Below are positions 7,664 to 15,968 of a DNA stretch of 64,000 nt, in pieces. The number at the start of each line of letters is the position of its first letter. Position 1 is the first letter of the stretch. This DNA is from VXYL01 sp965116345 (GTDB lineage: Bacteria; Pseudomonadota; Gammaproteobacteria; Pseudomonadales; Azotimanducaceae). Where the stretch lies: assembly GCA_965116345.1 (NCBI GenBank), contig OZ220680.1:3534001-3598000 (forward strand), read 5' to 3'. The translations under genes and the position numbers were made by a program. The notes beneath the pieces were generated by a model. That model saw nothing but the letters and a program-made list of their open reading frames with translations, was not told where the DNA came from and made no database searches.

Positions 7664-8063
7664 GAATCTGGTCCGCACTGGCGGGTTGCACAATGAGCCT
7701 ACGGATGTGACGGAGGTCCAGGGCCTGGTCCGATCCGGCATTCGACGCCTCGACGACGCGGCGCACGAGCAGTTGAGTCTGGAGAGCCGTTTCGACCTGG
7801 CCTACAACGCCGCCCATGCGCTGGCGTTGGCCGCCTTGCGTCACCGAGGCTATCGGTCCCGGTCGCGCTACCTCGTCTTCCAGTGCCTGCGACACACGGT
7901 TGATCTTCCCGCGGAACAGTGGCGCGTACTAGACCAAGCACACCGCAAACGGAATGTCGCGGAGTACGAAGGTGAGATGGACGTCGACGAGCACCTCGCC
8001 GCCGCCGTGCTGCGTGTTGCCCAAGAGGTGCGAGACCGCGTCGTCGCGTTGACGGAAGCCTGA
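7644..8063 (+). CDS. HEPN-domain protein (putative RNase toxin)
   Basis: 139 aa, all-helical in appearance. The HEPN active-site region reads HRKRNVAEYEG: Arg103-Asn104 with Tyr108 where many HEPN RNases have Arg-x(4-6)-His, a variant in which Tyr can also be the AMPylation site. The ATG at 7644 lies 20 bp inside the upstream MNT gene, so translation is probably coupled. By family knowledge the pair would be a type VII toxin-antitoxin or abortive-infection module; the target RNA is unknown. Confidence 0.8.
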   Translation: MSIPQLENLVRTGGLHNEPTDVTEVQGLVRSGIRRLDDAAHEQLSLESRFDLAYNAAHALALAALRHRGYRSRSRYLVFQCLRHTVDLPAEQWRVLDQAHRKRNVAEYEGEMDVDEHLAAAVLRVAQEVRDRVVALTEA

Positions 8064-8097
8064 CGAGTTGCGGGTCGTATTGCTTGCCGTGATTGAA

Positions 8098-8979
8098 TCA
8101 TGGCGGGTATTCGGGAAAGCTCGGCAGGCCGTCGTCGACAACCGCCCACGCCGCCTTGGAGGCCGTGAAGATGTTGGCGGCGGGGCGTGTTCCGGGGTCG
8201 TCGTCGAGACAACCGCTCGGAATCTGCATCTGGTCCTCGCCGCGTTGCCTGGCCACCTGCGAGCCGCAGGTGCGGCAGAACGCGGTGCCTTTGACCTTGG
8301 CCTCGGGCATCTTGTAGTCGACCACGTTGTCGCGGCCGCTCAGCCAGCGGAAGGCGCCCAGCGGCACCATGGTCATGGTCGCGTAGGCGGCGCTCATCGC
8401 GCGCCGACAGCGGGAGCAGTGGCAGTTCACCATGCGGTCCGGGTCGCCGTCGAATTCGAAGCTGACGGTGCCGCAGAGGCAGCTTCCGCCGGTCGCGCCG
8501 GGCGTGCGCGCGGTGCGTGTCGGACGTTCCACGACCACCGCGTCGGCACCGAACTCGGGTGGCCAGGCGTCGTGGCGGGGCAACTCGTCGACGATGGCGT
8601 GCCAAGGGGCCTTGGAGCCGACGAAGAAGTGCAGGCTCGGTCGCGTCACCGGATCCTCGGCGATGTTGCCGAGGGGTACCAGGGCGAACGGACCCCCCTC
8701 GGGGCACGCCGGCGTGGCCGAGCCGCAGCGGGGACAGAATTCACGCCAACCACTCCCGGACGACCGGTAGTGGACGACACTCTCCTCGCCTTGGCGCCAA
8801 TGGAAGTGCTCGGGCGCGGTGACGGCGAAGGAGGCGAACGCCGCGCCGTGGAACTTGCGGCACATGGAGCAGTGGCAGTGGGCGATCTGCTGGACCGGGC
8901 CGTCGATGGCGAAGCGGATGTCGCCGCACAGGCAGCTTCCGGTCAGCTCGACTTCGTCAGACATGGGGGATGATGTCAT
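8098..8979 (-). CDS. Tandem GFA-domain (Mss4-like, zinc-binding) protein
   Basis: 293 aa made of two GFA domains, about 10-125 and 165-285. Each has the zinc set CxC ... CHCSxCR ... CxxCGS: Cys16/Cys18, Cys35/Cys37/Cys40 and CPRCGS in the first; CLCG, CHCSRCRR and CRTCGS in the second. The family was named for a glutathione-dependent formaldehyde-activating enzyme, but most members have no proven activity. Double-domain length is less common than the single 130-aa form. ATG 8979 overlaps the upstream LLM gene by 23 bp; ATG 8964 is an alternative start. Confidence 0.85.
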   Translation of the reverse strand: MTSSPMSDEVELTGSCLCGDIRFAIDGPVQQIAHCHCSMCRKFHGAAFASFAVTAPEHFHWRQGEESVVHYRSSGSGWREFCPRCGSATPACPEGGPFALVPLGNIAEDPVTRPSLHFFVGSKAPWHAIVDELPRHDAWPPEFGADAVVVERPTRTARTPGATGGSCLCGTVSFEFDGDPDRMVNCHCSRCRRAMSAAYATMTMVPLGAFRWLSGRDNVVDYKMPEAKVKGTAFCRTCGSQVARQRGEDQMQIPSGCLDDDPGTRPAANIFTASKAAWAVVDDGLPSFPEYPP

Positions 8980-10027
8980 TCGCGACCCGTTCCAGGACGT
9001 CGAAGCGGGTGTCGTAGTTGGGCAGGATCATGACCTGGTGGAGGCCCGCACCGGCCAACGCCACCAACCGCTCGATCAGTTCGTCGCGCTCGCCGATCAT
9101 CGCCGTGGCGCGGAGTATGTCCGGGGTCAGGAACCGCTCCTCCTCGGGCAGCACCCAACAGTTGTGGCCGCCGTGGATGCGCTGGTGGCGGCGTTCGGCC
9201 GGATAGGCCTCGATCATCGCCCGATAGTCTTCCCAGATGCCGGCCAGGTAGCCGGTGGGTTTGCGGCCGAAGTTGCGGAACTGGTCGTAGGCGAAGTGCA
9301 CGGCGGCCATCGCCATGGCACCGCACTCGGCCTTGACGCGTGGCGAATCAACCGCCTCGCCCGGGTCGAGCACGACCATCGTCGTCAGCGCGGTGGTGTA
9401 GTAGGCGTCGCGGTCGATCTCCCGGCCGGCGTTGGCGGCACCGTCCTCGATCCGCCGCCAAAGGTTCTCCATGACCGCTGGGTTCGGTGGCAGCGCGAGC
9501 ACGGCGCCGTCGCCGTGCTTGCCGGCGAGGCCGAGGGACTTGGGACCGAACCCGGAGACGTACATCGGGATCGGATCGTCGAAGTTGACGAAGCCCTTGT
9601 CCGCCATGATGTGCCGGATGGGCAGCTCCCGGCCGCCGTGGTGGAAGACGGCTTCCTCGCCGCGCAGCAGCGGACCGATGGTTTCGAGGTAGCGGTCGAA
9701 CTCGGCGATCCGCTGCGGCGGCAGTCCCATGACCCGCATCGCCGTGTTGCCGGCACCGACGCCGAAGAAGGTCCGGCCAGGCGCCAGGGCGTTGATGGTG
9801 GCGATGCCGGAGGCGTTGTTGGGCGCCGGCCGGGTGCCGGTGATGGCGACCCCGGTGCCTAGGTGAATGCGACGGGTACGTGCCGCCGCCAGCGCGAGTC
9901 CGGCGTAGCAGTCGGACCACAGCATCTGGCTGTCGGCGAGCCAGGCGTGGGAGTAGCCGAGTTCCTCGGCGCGGACCACGTAGTCGATGTCGTTGATGTG
10001 GGTGGCGACGCAGACGCCGATGTCCAT
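8957..10027 (-). CDS. LLM class (probably F420-dependent) oxidoreductase
   Basis: 356 aa, full length. N-terminus MDIGVCVATHINDIDYVVRAEELGYSHAWLADS, then RIHLGTGVAITGTR, GRTFFGVGAGNTAMRVMG and PIPMYVSGFGPKSLGLAGKHGDG: the order of strands typical of F420-dependent methylene-H4MPT-reductase-like (mer) enzymes, with the GxGxGNTA phosphate-binding segment. Substrate not predictable. It is cotranscribed with the GFA gene through a 23-bp overlap. A lipoprotein gene lies 34 bp upstream on the same strand. Confidence 0.88.
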   Translation of the reverse strand: MDIGVCVATHINDIDYVVRAEELGYSHAWLADSQMLWSDCYAGLALAAARTRRIHLGTGVAITGTRPAPNNASGIATINALAPGRTFFGVGAGNTAMRVMGLPPQRIAEFDRYLETIGPLLRGEEAVFHHGGRELPIRHIMADKGFVNFDDPIPMYVSGFGPKSLGLAGKHGDGAVLALPPNPAVMENLWRRIEDGAANAGREIDRDAYYTTALTTMVVLDPGEAVDSPRVKAECGAMAMAAVHFAYDQFRNFGRKPTGYLAGIWEDYRAMIEAYPAERRHQRIHGGHNCWVLPEEERFLTPDILRATAMIGERDELIERLVALAGAGLHQVMILPNYDTRFDVLERVANDIIPHV

Positions 10028-10061
10028 GGGTGCGGTCCTCTTGGAGGCTGTGTTGAACGTG

Positions 10062-10913
10062 TTAGCGGAGTTCGCGGAAGGCGATCACGGACGCCTTCGG
10101 CAGACGCGGATTGCCGAAGTAGGCGATGCTGTCGCCGTCGTCGCTCGCGAGCGCGAGGAGCGCCTCCCTGTCGCCGGAGAGATTGACCACCTCGTCGCAG
10201 GCGAGAGCTTCCTGCTCGAACATCTCGACCAGTTGGCTGCCGACGTCGTAGAGGTGCATCGGCGTTTGCGCGACTCCCGCCAGCCAACGGTCCTGGCAGG
10301 TGACGACGAAAGCCCGAATGTGGGCGGGCAATTCCCGTTCACTGGGGCGGATGTCGAGCTTGCCGCCCTCGACCACGCCCGGCCCCACCTGGATCGCCGA
10401 CTCGAACAACCCCGGGTGGTAGTCGGCGCGGCCGATGATCCGCAGCGTTCCTTCGCTGATGCCGAGGATGCGCGTATAGCCGTGGGGTGTGATTTCGCTC
10501 ATCACCTCGCCGTTCAGTTGCAGCAACCCCAGGGGCGAGACGGGATCGAAGACCGAGACGAAGCCGCTGCCGACCACGAGGGTGTAGCCGCCGTCGACCA
10601 CGGCGTCCAGCGCGGTGGTCTCGACGCCGAGGATCACGGGTTCGAACCGGGCCTTGGGGACATGGGCGAGAAGCATCCGGCTCGACTCCCCGAGGCCGCC
10701 CACCTCGATGGCGGCGTGGCTCCCCTGCAAGGCCGCGTGCAGGCCCGCGGTGGACATCATGGCGTCGAATTCCTGGGTCTCGCGAACGGGTAGGGTGAGT
10801 ACCCCGGAAGCCACAGGCGCCTCGAACCTGGGCGCTGGTTCCTCGCAGCCGCCGAGTGCTACGCCGGCGACTACGAGACCGAGCGCGACCTGGTGCGCCA
10901 AGACGCGCTGCAT
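10062..10913 (-). CDS. Lipoprotein, phosphodiester glycosidase (DUF2233/NAGPA-like) family
   Basis: About 283 aa from ATG 10913 (GTG 10916 is equally possible). Signal sequence with lipobox VALGGC, so it should be lipidated and face the periplasm. The mature part has the sequence style of the NAGPA phosphodiester glycosidase domain: VVDGGYTLVVGSGF, PLGLLQLNGEVMSEI, GYTRILGISEG, and FESAIQVGPGVVEGGK with the typical QxGPxL/V-like tract. Family members uncover mannose-6-P in eukaryotes; bacterial substrates are unknown. It follows the molybdenum hydroxylase genes by 15 bp and may be in their operon. Confidence 0.7.
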   Translation of the reverse strand: MQRVLAHQVALGLVVAGVALGGCEEPAPRFEAPVASGVLTLPVRETQEFDAMMSTAGLHAALQGSHAAIEVGGLGESSRMLLAHVPKARFEPVILGVETTALDAVVDGGYTLVVGSGFVSVFDPVSPLGLLQLNGEVMSEITPHGYTRILGISEGTLRIIGRADYHPGLFESAIQVGPGVVEGGKLDIRPSERELPAHIRAFVVTCQDRWLAGVAQTPMHLYDVGSQLVEMFEQEALACDEVVNLSGDREALLALASDDGDSIAYFGNPRLPKASVIAFRELR

Positions 10914-10928
10914 CACCGCGCAGGCCCG

Positions 10929-13136
10929 TTAGGTTCGCACTGGCAACGTGCGATGGCGCGTCCCCGTGGCGGCGAAGATCGCGTTCGACAACGCCGGAGC
11001 CACCGGCGGCACCCCGGGCTCGCCGACCCCGGCCGGCAGCCGGCCCTGGGCCGCGACCAGTTCCACCGTCGTCGCAGGCGCGTCCGCGATGCGCAGCATC
11101 TGGTAGTCGTGGAAGTTGCTCTGCACCACGGCGCCGTTCTTCATGCCGATGTCGCCGTGGAGTGCGAGCGACAGGCCGAACACCACCGCCCCCTCCATCT
11201 GCGCGCGGCAGGTATCCGGGTTTACGTAGGTGCCGCAGTCGAGCACGACGTAGGCGTTCGACACCCGGGGCTGGCCGTTGGCCATGCTGGCCTCGAGTAC
11301 CATCGCGACGTATGAATTGAAGCTCTGGTGAACGGCGAAGCCGAGGCCGACACCTTCCGGCCGCGGCTTGTTCCACGCCGACAACTCGCGTACCCGCTCG
11401 ATGACGTGGCGCAGCCGGCCGAAGTCCAGTTCGTGGCCGGGCATGGGCTGCTGGCCGGGCGGCTTCAGCTTGCCGCTCGCCGGGAACATTGCCAGGCGGT
11501 GCTCGATGGGGTCCCGTCCCACCGCGGCCGCCATCTCGTCGGCGAACACGTTGGCGGAGAAGGCGTGGAAGATGTTGCACACGGACCGCAGCCAGCCGAC
11601 CCGGATGCCCGGGCGGATGCCGGCGAACTCCATCCGCTGGTTGTCCACCGCGTAGGGCAGGTTGGAGAAGCCCATGTCCAGCTCCCAGGCGGCGGGGTCG
11701 CGCGCCTGAGCCGCGAACACGCTGGTGATGGACGGGAACGCCGTGCGCTGCAGCCACGCCGTCGGTCGCCCGGCATCGTCGATCACCGCCCGGTGGTACT
11801 GGGCACTCGCGGCGTGGAAGTAGTCGTGGCGGATATCGTCCTCGCGCAGCCACTGCACGCGCACCGGGCGCTTTAGCCGCTTCGACAGTTCCACGGCCTC
11901 GAGGGCGAAATCCGGCTTCGACTTGCGCCCGAAGGCGCCGCCGAGCAGGGTCGGCGTCACCGAGATCTTATCGGGCGCCATTCGCAAGTAGCCGGCGATG
12001 AGCCCGCGCGCGGCCTGCGGATCCTGCAGCGGCGCATTGACCGTGCAGCCATCTTCGGAGACGTCCGCCACGGCGACGGGCGGTTCCATGGGCGCGTGGG
12101 AGAGGAAGGGCGTCTCGTAGGTGGCCTCCAGTTCGGTGCCGCCGGACTCGAGTGCCGCGTCGACGTCGCCCTTGGCGGAACCCGGCACCAGCGTTCCCGG
12201 TTGCTTGAGGGCGTCGCGCAGCGACTGGCGCAGCACATCGCTGTCGAAGTCCTGGTTGGGACTTGCGGTCCACTCGATGTCGAGTTGCCGGGCGACGCGA
12301 AGGGCGGTCCAGGTGTCCTCGGCAACCACCGCCACCCCACCCAAGGGCGCGAAGACCGGACCGGCGCTCGGCGCCGGGTCGAGGATCTCGATGCCCACCA
12401 GGCCGGCTTCGGCCGTCGGCTTGTTGGCGATGTTCTTCACTCCGCCGCCAAGCCACGGACAGCGCACGACCACGGCGGTCGCCATGTTGGGCAAGCGGAA
12501 GTCGGCACCGAACGTGCCCTGGCCGCGGGCGATGTCGGCCGCATCGACGTGGGTCACGCCTTTGCCGATGAAGCGGTGCTCCGTCTCCTGTTTCAGCGGC
12601 GCGTCGCCCGGGACGGGCAGGGCCGCAGCGTCGCCGGCAAGTTCGCCGTAGCCGAGTCGGCGGCCGCTGGCCTCGTGCACAACCTCGTGGTTGATCGCGG
12701 CCACCGAGTCGACGTCGACTCCCCAGCGTTTGGCGCCGGCCTGGCGCAGCATGAGCCGCGCACTGGCGCCCGCGGCACGCAGCCGGTCGTAGTTCAACAG
12801 GATGCTCTTCGAGCCGTCGGTGTTCTGGTCGCCATACTTGGCATCGCCCTCGGCCTGCACCACGGCGACCCGCGACCAGTCGGCGTCCAGTTCGTCCGCG
12901 ACGACCTGGGCCAGCGCGGTGCGGATGCCCTGGCCCATCTCCGAGCGGTGGGTCGTGATCCGGACGGTGCCGTCCGCATCGAGGGCGAGGAAGAGGTTGG
13001 GCTCGAACGCGCCCGAGGCGACGTCCAGGGCCGCGGCTTTCCGTGTCGGCAGGCAGGTGCCGAGCACGAGCACCCCCGACACACCGAGAAAGTGACGACG
13101 GGAGAGGTCGGGGGAGATCTTGGTGATCGTGTTCAT
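10929..13136 (-). CDS. Molybdopterin-binding subunit of an IorB-like aldehyde/isoquinoline oxidoreductase, Tat-exported
   Basis: 735 aa from ATG 13136, 4 bp inside the 2Fe-2S subunit gene. Residues 12-18 (SRRHFLG) plus the following hydrophobic stretch form a twin-arginine signal, so the folded enzyme is exported to the periplasm. Xanthine-oxidase-family landmarks: FGADFRLPNMATAVVVR, THRSEMGQGIRTALAQ, LGGAFGRKSKPDF, and the active-site Glu in GVGEPGVPP near residue 710. The 735-aa length and split two-subunit form match IorB-type proteins, which need a cytochrome c acceptor. Real substrate unknown (aldehydes or N-heterocycles). Confidence 0.9.
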   Translation of the reverse strand: MNTITKISPDLSRRHFLGVSGVLVLGTCLPTRKAAALDVASGAFEPNLFLALDADGTVRITTHRSEMGQGIRTALAQVVADELDADWSRVAVVQAEGDAKYGDQNTDGSKSILLNYDRLRAAGASARLMLRQAGAKRWGVDVDSVAAINHEVVHEASGRRLGYGELAGDAAALPVPGDAPLKQETEHRFIGKGVTHVDAADIARGQGTFGADFRLPNMATAVVVRCPWLGGGVKNIANKPTAEAGLVGIEILDPAPSAGPVFAPLGGVAVVAEDTWTALRVARQLDIEWTASPNQDFDSDVLRQSLRDALKQPGTLVPGSAKGDVDAALESGGTELEATYETPFLSHAPMEPPVAVADVSEDGCTVNAPLQDPQAARGLIAGYLRMAPDKISVTPTLLGGAFGRKSKPDFALEAVELSKRLKRPVRVQWLREDDIRHDYFHAASAQYHRAVIDDAGRPTAWLQRTAFPSITSVFAAQARDPAAWELDMGFSNLPYAVDNQRMEFAGIRPGIRVGWLRSVCNIFHAFSANVFADEMAAAVGRDPIEHRLAMFPASGKLKPPGQQPMPGHELDFGRLRHVIERVRELSAWNKPRPEGVGLGFAVHQSFNSYVAMVLEASMANGQPRVSNAYVVLDCGTYVNPDTCRAQMEGAVVFGLSLALHGDIGMKNGAVVQSNFHDYQMLRIADAPATTVELVAAQGRLPAGVGEPGVPPVAPALSNAIFAATGTRHRTLPVRT

Positions 13137-13606
13137 CGGTCGGTCCTCCCGTTGGCGCGCTTGCCGGCGGCTTCGTGGATGGCCGCGCGGATCCGCACGT
13201 AGGTGCCGCAGCGGCAGATGTTGCCGGCCATGGCGGCGTCGATGTCGGCGTCGCTGGGCTCGGCGTTGGCGTCGAGCAACGCCGCCGCCGACATGAGTTG
13301 GCCGGACTGGCAGTAGCCGCACTGTGCGACGTTGTTGGCGACCCAGGTCTCGACCAGTTCGGGATGCCCATCCTCCAGGCTCTCGATGGTCTGGATCGAC
13401 CTGCCTTCCAGGGTCGACACCGGCAATTGACAGGACCGCACCGCGGCACCGTCCAGGTGCACGGTGCACGCCCCGCAGTAGCCGCCGCCGCAACCGTACT
13501 TGCTGCCGGTCAATCCCAAGTTGTCGCGCAACACCCAAAGGAGCGGCGTATCAGGCGCCGCGTCGACTTCGGCGGCGCGCCCGTTGACGTTGAATTTGTA
13601 TCCCAT
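13133..13606 (-). CDS. 2Fe-2S subunit of the IorAB-like molybdenum hydroxylase
   Basis: 157 aa, the usual size. Plant-type [2Fe-2S] ligands Cys39, Cys44, Cys47 (CGGGYCGAC) and Cys59, and the second cluster Cys96, Cys99 (CGYC), Cys131 and Cys133 (CRC). It carries electrons from the molybdenum centre to the acceptor. No signal of its own: family knowledge says it is co-exported by hitchhiking on the Tat signal of the large subunit. Stop and next start overlap as ATGA (13133-13136). Confidence 0.93.
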   Translation of the reverse strand: MGYKFNVNGRAAEVDAAPDTPLLWVLRDNLGLTGSKYGCGGGYCGACTVHLDGAAVRSCQLPVSTLEGRSIQTIESLEDGHPELVETWVANNVAQCGYCQSGQLMSAAALLDANAEPSDADIDAAMAGNICRCGTYVRIRAAIHEAAGKRANGRTDR

Positions 13607-13710
13607 CGTTCCACCCGTGGCCGTAGGTCAATCACCGACTCTACTTCGCGGCGCGGATACCGGCAACGACCGTCGTACCCTGGGCGTACGACAAATCTCT
13701 GGTGAATCGT

Positions 13711-13734
13711 AGGGGCGACCCTTGTGGTCGCCCG
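13711..13734. repeat. Family A intergenic palindrome
   Basis: GGGCGACC-CTTGT-GGTCGCCC (13713-13733), a perfect 8-bp stem with 5-nt loop in the gap between two genes. It is the same core as the copy at 30142-30162 in inverted orientation. Confidence 0.85.
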
Positions 13735-13795
13735 CGCCGATTTGTCGTGCACCCCGTGACCCTTGGCGGGCTGTAGGCGCCGACGAGGGTGGCGA

Positions 13796-14563
13796 TCAGC
13801 CGTCGAGCGCCTTCAGCATCCTCTTCAGGGCGAAGTGCCGGTAGCTGCCGAGGACGAGGTCCCGAACCTCGTCCCCGTCGAGGTGATTCTCGACGTCGAG
13901 ATCGATCCAGCCTCGGTGGCCGATGTACCGTGGGATCGTGAACCGCGGATCGTCGGTGAGCGTGGCCTGCAGTTCCGGGCCGACCCAAATCTCCAACTGC
14001 ATACGGCGCCGGTAGCGATGTGCCGTGAGGAAGGTCTTCTTGCCCGCCTTGAAGGCCGGATTGCCGAACTGTCTGCCTTCGGACGTCTCCGGCAGTTCGG
14101 CACACAGCGCCCGGATTCCGTCGAGCTTCTCCTGGGCGTGGGGCACCGACAGCGGATCGAAGTCCTCCGCATCGATGGTCTCGGTGGGTGGTTCGATGTC
14201 GACGGGTTCGCCGAGATCGCCGGCGAGATCCGCTGGCGCCACATTGACGTAGGCCTCGCGAACCCGCAGCGCAATACTGTACCAGTCGTTGCCGCGATCG
14301 AGATGCACCCCAAGCCAGCCCCGAGGCCCCACGTAGGGCGGCACGAAGTAGTGCTCGGGCTCGCCCTCGACGTGCAGGTGCTGGGCACCGGTCGGCGCGT
14401 GCAGCCAGACCGCGATTCGGCCGTCGCCGTGGTGATTCACCGCCATCATGGCGAACACCTTGTTGCGGACCCGGTAGTCCGGCATACCATGACCGGAACG
14501 CTCCTCGACCTCGGGCAGCGACAGGCAGATCTCGCGCAGGGCGTCCTTGATGTTCTTGGCCAT
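13796..14563 (-). CDS. Tandem MmcQ/YjbR-family protein
   Basis: 255 aa from ATG 14563 (TTG 14581 overlapping the thermonuclease stop is the alternative). Two copies of the roughly 115-aa MmcQ/YjbR (double-wing-like) fold: first with HGMPDYRVRNKVFAMM ... GPRGWLGVHLDRGNDW, second with FGNPAFKAGKKTFLT ... GHRGWIDLDVENHLDG. The paired motifs GxPxFxVxxKxF and GxRGWxxxxL are clear in both. Family members are called DNA-binding-like but lack an established function. Single-domain versions are the rule; this fusion looks like an internal duplication. Confidence 0.85.
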   Translation of the reverse strand: MAKNIKDALREICLSLPEVEERSGHGMPDYRVRNKVFAMMAVNHHGDGRIAVWLHAPTGAQHLHVEGEPEHYFVPPYVGPRGWLGVHLDRGNDWYSIALRVREAYVNVAPADLAGDLGEPVDIEPPTETIDAEDFDPLSVPHAQEKLDGIRALCAELPETSEGRQFGNPAFKAGKKTFLTAHRYRRRMQLEIWVGPELQATLTDDPRFTIPRYIGHRGWIDLDVENHLDGDEVRDLVLGSYRHFALKRMLKALDG

Positions 14564-14577
14564 TATCGTCTTCTGGG

Positions 14578-15219
14578 TCAACGGTAGTAGCGGCAGAGCT
14601 TCTCGCAGGGGATTCCGTCACCATCGCCGTCGATGTGCGTGAGCTCGCACTGACGGAGAAAGGCGATGGCCTCCTCGCAGGTCGTCATCTGGGTGCAGGT
14701 CCGCTTGGTACCGCACTCCACCTCGGGTATCACACCGAGTTTGCGGCTACCGTCCGACTGCTTGGTCTTGCGCCAGATCCAGGGTGGCACCGGATCCTCG
14801 TCGGCCCACAGGCCGAGTCGCGCCGCTCGCGCCTTCTCCTCCGCGGCGACGAGCTCGGGCGCTGGATCGTACGCCCGCCGGACCCAGGCGAGTCCACGGC
14901 CGACCAGCTCGGCGTTCACGTCGACATCGCCGACGTGAACCCGCGCAACAATGCGCCGATAGGCGTCGCCACCGATCAGGTCGAGCCGGACATCCTTCTC
15001 CGCCACCAGCGACCGCAACGCGGCGTGGGCTTCGTCTCCACGCGGCTGGTTGTACTCCGGCGCATCGATGTCGGCCAGGCGGACGTCCACCTCGTTGCCA
15101 TTCGAGTCGACGACCAGGCTGTCGCCATCCTTGACCCGGACCACCTGCTCGGCGGCACACCACGGGGCGATGAGCGCGGCCGCGAATAGAACGGAACGTA
15201 TGGTTCGGCGCAGCAGCAC
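14578..15219 (-). CDS. Secreted thermonuclease (SNase) with C-terminal Excalibur domain
   Basis: 213 aa. Residues 1-23 are a signal peptide (RRTIRSVLFAAALIAPWCAA). The SNase OB-fold follows (25-140) with active-site residues of the staphylococcal nuclease type: Asp31 in KDGDS, Arg47 in VRLADIDAPE, Asp50, and an Arg in YRRIVARV. Residues 169-209 form an Excalibur calcium-binding domain with DGDGDGIPC and four further cysteines. It would act in the periplasm or outside on nucleic acid. Excalibur plus SNase is a known combination. The gene is divergent from the RES gene with only 9 bp between starts. Confidence 0.9.
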   Translation of the reverse strand: MLLRRTIRSVLFAAALIAPWCAAEQVVRVKDGDSLVVDSNGNEVDVRLADIDAPEYNQPRGDEAHAALRSLVAEKDVRLDLIGGDAYRRIVARVHVGDVDVNAELVGRGLAWVRRAYDPAPELVAAEEKARAARLGLWADEDPVPPWIWRKTKQSDGSRKLGVIPEVECGTKRTCTQMTTCEEAIAFLRQCELTHIDGDGDGIPCEKLCRYYR

Positions 15220-15228
15220 ACGAGCATC

Positions 15229-15741
15229 ATGCGCGCGCCCAACTCGTGCGGCAAGGCTGGCGCCGGGCTGCCAGCCCAGCTAACGGCCTATCGCATCGGC
15301 GATCCGGCGGGTTCCTTCCCGATCTACTCGGCGGACTCCGCGGAAGGTGCCGTCCGGGTATCCGGTCGCTGGCACGAGCGGGGTGATCGCGCAGTCTATG
15401 CGGCCGAGCACTATTCGACCGCCATGTTCGAGTCGCTCGCGAACTGGGCGTGCGAGTTGCCACCCAACCAGCACTTCATCGACATCACGATTCCCGCCGG
15501 CGTCAGCTACGAAGTCGCGGTCGCCGACCAATTGCCGGGTTGGCACCAACCCGGTGGGACATCTGCGAGGCTGTTCGGGCACCGCTGGTACGTCGAGCGA
15601 CGCAGCGCCGTCCTTTTCGTGCCGTCCGTCGTCGCGCGGGTCGAGCGGAACATCATCATCAACACGACCCACGAGCACTTCCCCCGGATCAAGCCGGGTC
15701 TCGAAACGCCGGTCTGGTGGGACGAACGGTTGTTTGAGTGA
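15229..15741 (+). CDS. Orphan RES-domain protein
   Basis: 170 aa, of the shorter COG5654-type RES group. Signature residues: Arg47 in GRWHERG, Tyr57 in AVYAAEH, Glu68 in MFESL and Ser126 in RRSAVLFVPS; the end has IINTTHEHFP as in NAD-degrading RES toxins. No antitoxin gene precedes it: the upstream neighbour starts 9 bp away on the other strand. The first 19 residues are not conserved and a later start is possible. Either a degraded toxin-antitoxin module or an effector kept in check by other means. It borders the phosphorothioation island. Confidence 0.75.
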   Translation: MRAPNSCGKAGAGLPAQLTAYRIGDPAGSFPIYSADSAEGAVRVSGRWHERGDRAVYAAEHYSTAMFESLANWACELPPNQHFIDITIPAGVSYEVAVADQLPGWHQPGGTSARLFGHRWYVERRSAVLFVPSVVARVERNIIINTTHEHFPRIKPGLETPVWWDERLFE

Positions 15742-15968
15742 CCGCACTTGAGGACGCGCGACCCTCCGTGCCCCCTCCGTGCAATGTCATATGGACAGGT
15801 GTACAGTATCTGCCAAGTAGGTTGTACGCCCAACCCGAATGATGTTGGTCGGGGCGGCACCACGGCCCTAACGGCGACCGGTTTGCGTTCTGAAGGACTC
15901 CGGTCGTGTGTCGTGTATAGTGTGGGTCCGTGGTCAAACACGGCTGACAAGCACATGGACTGCGCTTG
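15742..15968 (+). promoter_or_regulatory. Probable promoter region of the phosphorothioation island
   Basis: 227 bp without a gene upstream of sspB. A TATAGT (15916-15921) could serve as -10 but no good -35 stands 16-18 bp before it. Just downstream is an inverted repeat CCGTG-GTCAAA-CACGG (15928-15943) that could be an operator, since it would cover the start of the transcript. Both are weak calls. Confidence 0.3.

Noticed and set aside
10339..11853. Long minus-strand reading frame rich in Arg/Gly/Pro over the molybdenum hydroxylase gene
   Set aside because: Shadow frame in high-GC coding DNA; the hydroxylase frame has clear family motifs and proper start/stop overlaps.
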